6,504 nucleotides of DNA from JBFHRB01 sp041591915 (GTDB taxonomy: Bacteria > Actinomycetota > Nitriliruptoria > Nitriliruptorales > Nitriliruptoraceae), in NCBI GenBank assembly GCA_041591915.1, contig JBFHRB010000192.1, positions 1 through 6,504 of the forward strand, read 5' to 3'. Position numbers and translations under genes: made by a program. The notes under the pieces are model-generated. The model was not told the DNA's origin and did not search any database. It was given only the letters and a program-made list of their open reading frames with translations. Below, in pieces: positions 5,183 to 6,504 of the stretch (the first letter of the stretch is position 1; every line of letters begins with the position of its first letter).

Positions 5183-6504
5183 GTGGAGCGCACCGGCGCC
5201 CAGCCGCCCGAGGAGTTGAGCGGGCTGCGCCTCGGACCCCGCAAGACCGTCGCCGCAGGGGTCGGGGCGGTCGCCTCGAGCGGTCGGCACATGCTGCCGG
5301 CGACGGGTCCGGTCCGGATGCTGAAGCTGCTGTCCGAGGCCAACCAGAAGGATGGCTTCGACTGCCCGTCGTGTGCATGGCCCGACCCGAAGGACGACCG
5401 TTCCTTCGCCGAGTTCTGCGAGAACGGCGCCAAGGCCATCGCAGACGCCGCCACCACCGAGCGGTGTGGCCCCGAGTTCTTCGCCCAGTGGCGGGTCGAT
5501 GACCTCACGGAGCAGACGGACAAGTGGCTCAACGACCAGGGCCGGCTCACGCACCCGATGGTCCGTCGTCCTGGGTCGCAGCACTACGAGCCCATCAGCT
5601 GGACCGACGCCGCGCGCCTGGTCGCGCAGCACCTGAACAGCCTCGGCTCACCCGACGAGGCCGTCTTCTACACCTCCGGGCGGACGTCGAACGAGGCGGC
5701 GTTCCTCTACCAGCTGTTCGTCCGCGCCTACGGGACCAACAACCTGCCCGACTGCTCGAACATGTGCCACGAGTCGAGCGGGTCGGCGCTCGGTGCCACG
5801 ATCGGCATCGGGAAGGGCACGGTCCTGCTCGAGGACTTCGACGTCGCCGATGCGATCGTGATCATCGGCCAGAACCCGGGCACGAACCACCCACGGATGC
5901 TGACCGCACTGCAGAAGGCCAAGGCGAACGGCGCGACCATCGTCGCCATCAACCCGCTGCCCGAGGCGGGCTTCGTCGCCGTGCGCAACCCGCAGGACTT
6001 CGCGAAGCCGACGAAGGCGCTGCAGGCCCTCGCCGGGAGGCCGACGAAGCTCACCGACCTGTTCGTGCCGGTCCGCGTCGGGGGCGACCTCGCACTGCTC
6101 ACAGGCATCCAGAAGGCGCTGCTCGAGCGCGAAGCCGCGGCACCGGGCACGGTGGTCGACGGGTCGTTCGTCGCCTCGAGGACCGCAGGGTTCGACGACC
6201 TCGTCGCGCACCTCGACGGCCTGCCGTGGGACCTCCTCGTGCAGGAGTCGGGCATCGACCGGGCGCGGATCGAAGCCGTCGCCGACGTCATCGCGACGAA
6301 CGACCGCGTCATCTACACGTGGGCGATGGGGATCACCCAGCACGAGCACGCGGTCGGCACCATCCAGCAGGTCGTGAACCTCGCCCTGCTGCGTGGCTCG
6401 ATCGGCAAGCCGGGTGCGGGCCTGTGCCCGGTGCGAGGCCACTCGAACGTGCAGGGGGATCGGACCGTCGGGATCTGGGAGCGTCCGCCGCCGGAGTTCC
6501 TCGA
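5183..6504 (+). CDS. FdhF/YdeP family molybdopterin oxidoreductase, N-terminal part (cut by window end)
   Basis: The first 440 residues of a protein whose family is usually about 750-780 residues long; the rest lies beyond the right edge. It matches the FdhF/YdeP group (TIGR01701 type) of the DMSO reductase superfamily, which binds bis-molybdopterin guanine dinucleotide. Diagnostic segments: GFDCPSCAWPDP (58-69), FCENGAKAIA (78-87), FYTSGRTSNEAAFLYQLF (162-179), DCSNMCHESSGSAL (190-203), GKGTVLLEDFD (210-220), IGQNPGTNHPRML (228-240), MGITQHEHAVGTIQQVVNLAL (382-402) and GKPGAGLCPVRGHSNVQGDRT (408-428). Cys195-His196 aligns by motif with the selenocysteine-histidine of formate dehydrogenase H, so Cys195 is the probable molybdenum ligand. 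Cys61, Cys64 and Cys79 may take part in an iron-sulfur site, but their spacing differs from the usual CxxCxxxC. No Tat signal is present, so a cytoplasmic location is likely. Substrate and electron partner are unknown: the family includes formate dehydrogenase-like proteins and E. coli YdeP, linked to acid resistance. The gene is divergent from the secreted operon. Confidence 0.93.
   Translation, partial: MERTGAQPPEELSGLRLGPRKTVAAGVGAVASSGRHMLPATGPVRMLKLLSEANQKDGFDCPSCAWPDPKDDRSFAEFCENGAKAIADAATTERCGPEFFAQWRVDDLTEQTDKWLNDQGRLTHPMVRRPGSQHYEPISWTDAARLVAQHLNSLGSPDEAVFYTSGRTSNEAAFLYQLFVRAYGTNNLPDCSNMCHESSGSALGATIGIGKGTVLLEDFDVADAIVIIGQNPGTNHPRMLTALQKAKANGATIVAINPLPEAGFVAVRNPQDFAKPTKALQALAGRPTKLTDLFVPVRVGGDLALLTGIQKALLEREAAAPGTVVDGSFVASRTAGFDDLVAHLDGLPWDLLVQESGIDRARIEAVADVIATNDRVIYTWAMGITQHEHAVGTIQQVVNLALLRGSIGKPGAGLCPVRGHSNVQGDRTVGIWERPPPEFL

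Noticed and set aside
5648..6442. 264-codon minus-strand open frame within the molybdoenzyme gene
   Set aside because: Antisense to highly conserved FdhF/YdeP motifs; no independent coding evidence.
1..6504. Search for CRISPR arrays, tRNA/rRNA, transposases, toxin-antitoxin or defence genes
   Set aside because: No regularly spaced repeats, RNA gene signatures or recognisable mobile or defence proteins were seen.

Overview
The window is very GC-rich, with strong G/C bias at third codon positions. Every confident gene starts with GTG or ATG behind a purine-rich Shine-Dalgarno sequence. Together with an F420-type luciferase-like oxidoreductase, this points to a free-living actinobacterium (Actinomycetota, possibly an early-branching class such as Nitriliruptoria or Acidimicrobiia). 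That placement is inferred from composition and gene families, not from a marker gene.

Layout, left to right. Bases 1-235 hold the C-terminal end of a plus-strand CHRD-domain protein whose frame breaks just upstream, so it is a fragment or a frameshifted gene. A strong 15-16 bp hairpin (252-285) follows and probably serves as a shared terminator for the convergent genes on either side. Three minus-strand genes fill 299-4985. In transcription order they are: a secreted LVIVD-repeat beta-propeller protein (4985 to 3603); a secreted 734-residue alpha/beta-hydrolase-like protein (3570 to 1366), 32 bp downstream; and an LLM-class F420-dependent oxidoreductase (1288 to 299), 77 bp further on. A 197-bp divergent intergenic region (4986-5182) contains a nested inverted repeat and an imperfect direct repeat. 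From 5183 to the right edge runs the first 440 codons of a plus-strand FdhF/YdeP-family molybdopterin oxidoreductase, cut by the window end.

The two secreted genes have closely spaced starts and stops and probably form one transcription unit acting outside the membrane. The LLM oxidoreductase may be co-transcribed or have its own promoter, since a 12-bp perfect palindrome lies just upstream of its ribosome binding site. The molybdoenzyme is divergent and has no obvious functional link to the others. No CRISPR array, tRNA, rRNA, insertion sequence or defence system is visible. The least ordinary part is the paired secreted propeller and large serine-hydrolase-like protein, whose substrate cannot be read from the sequence.
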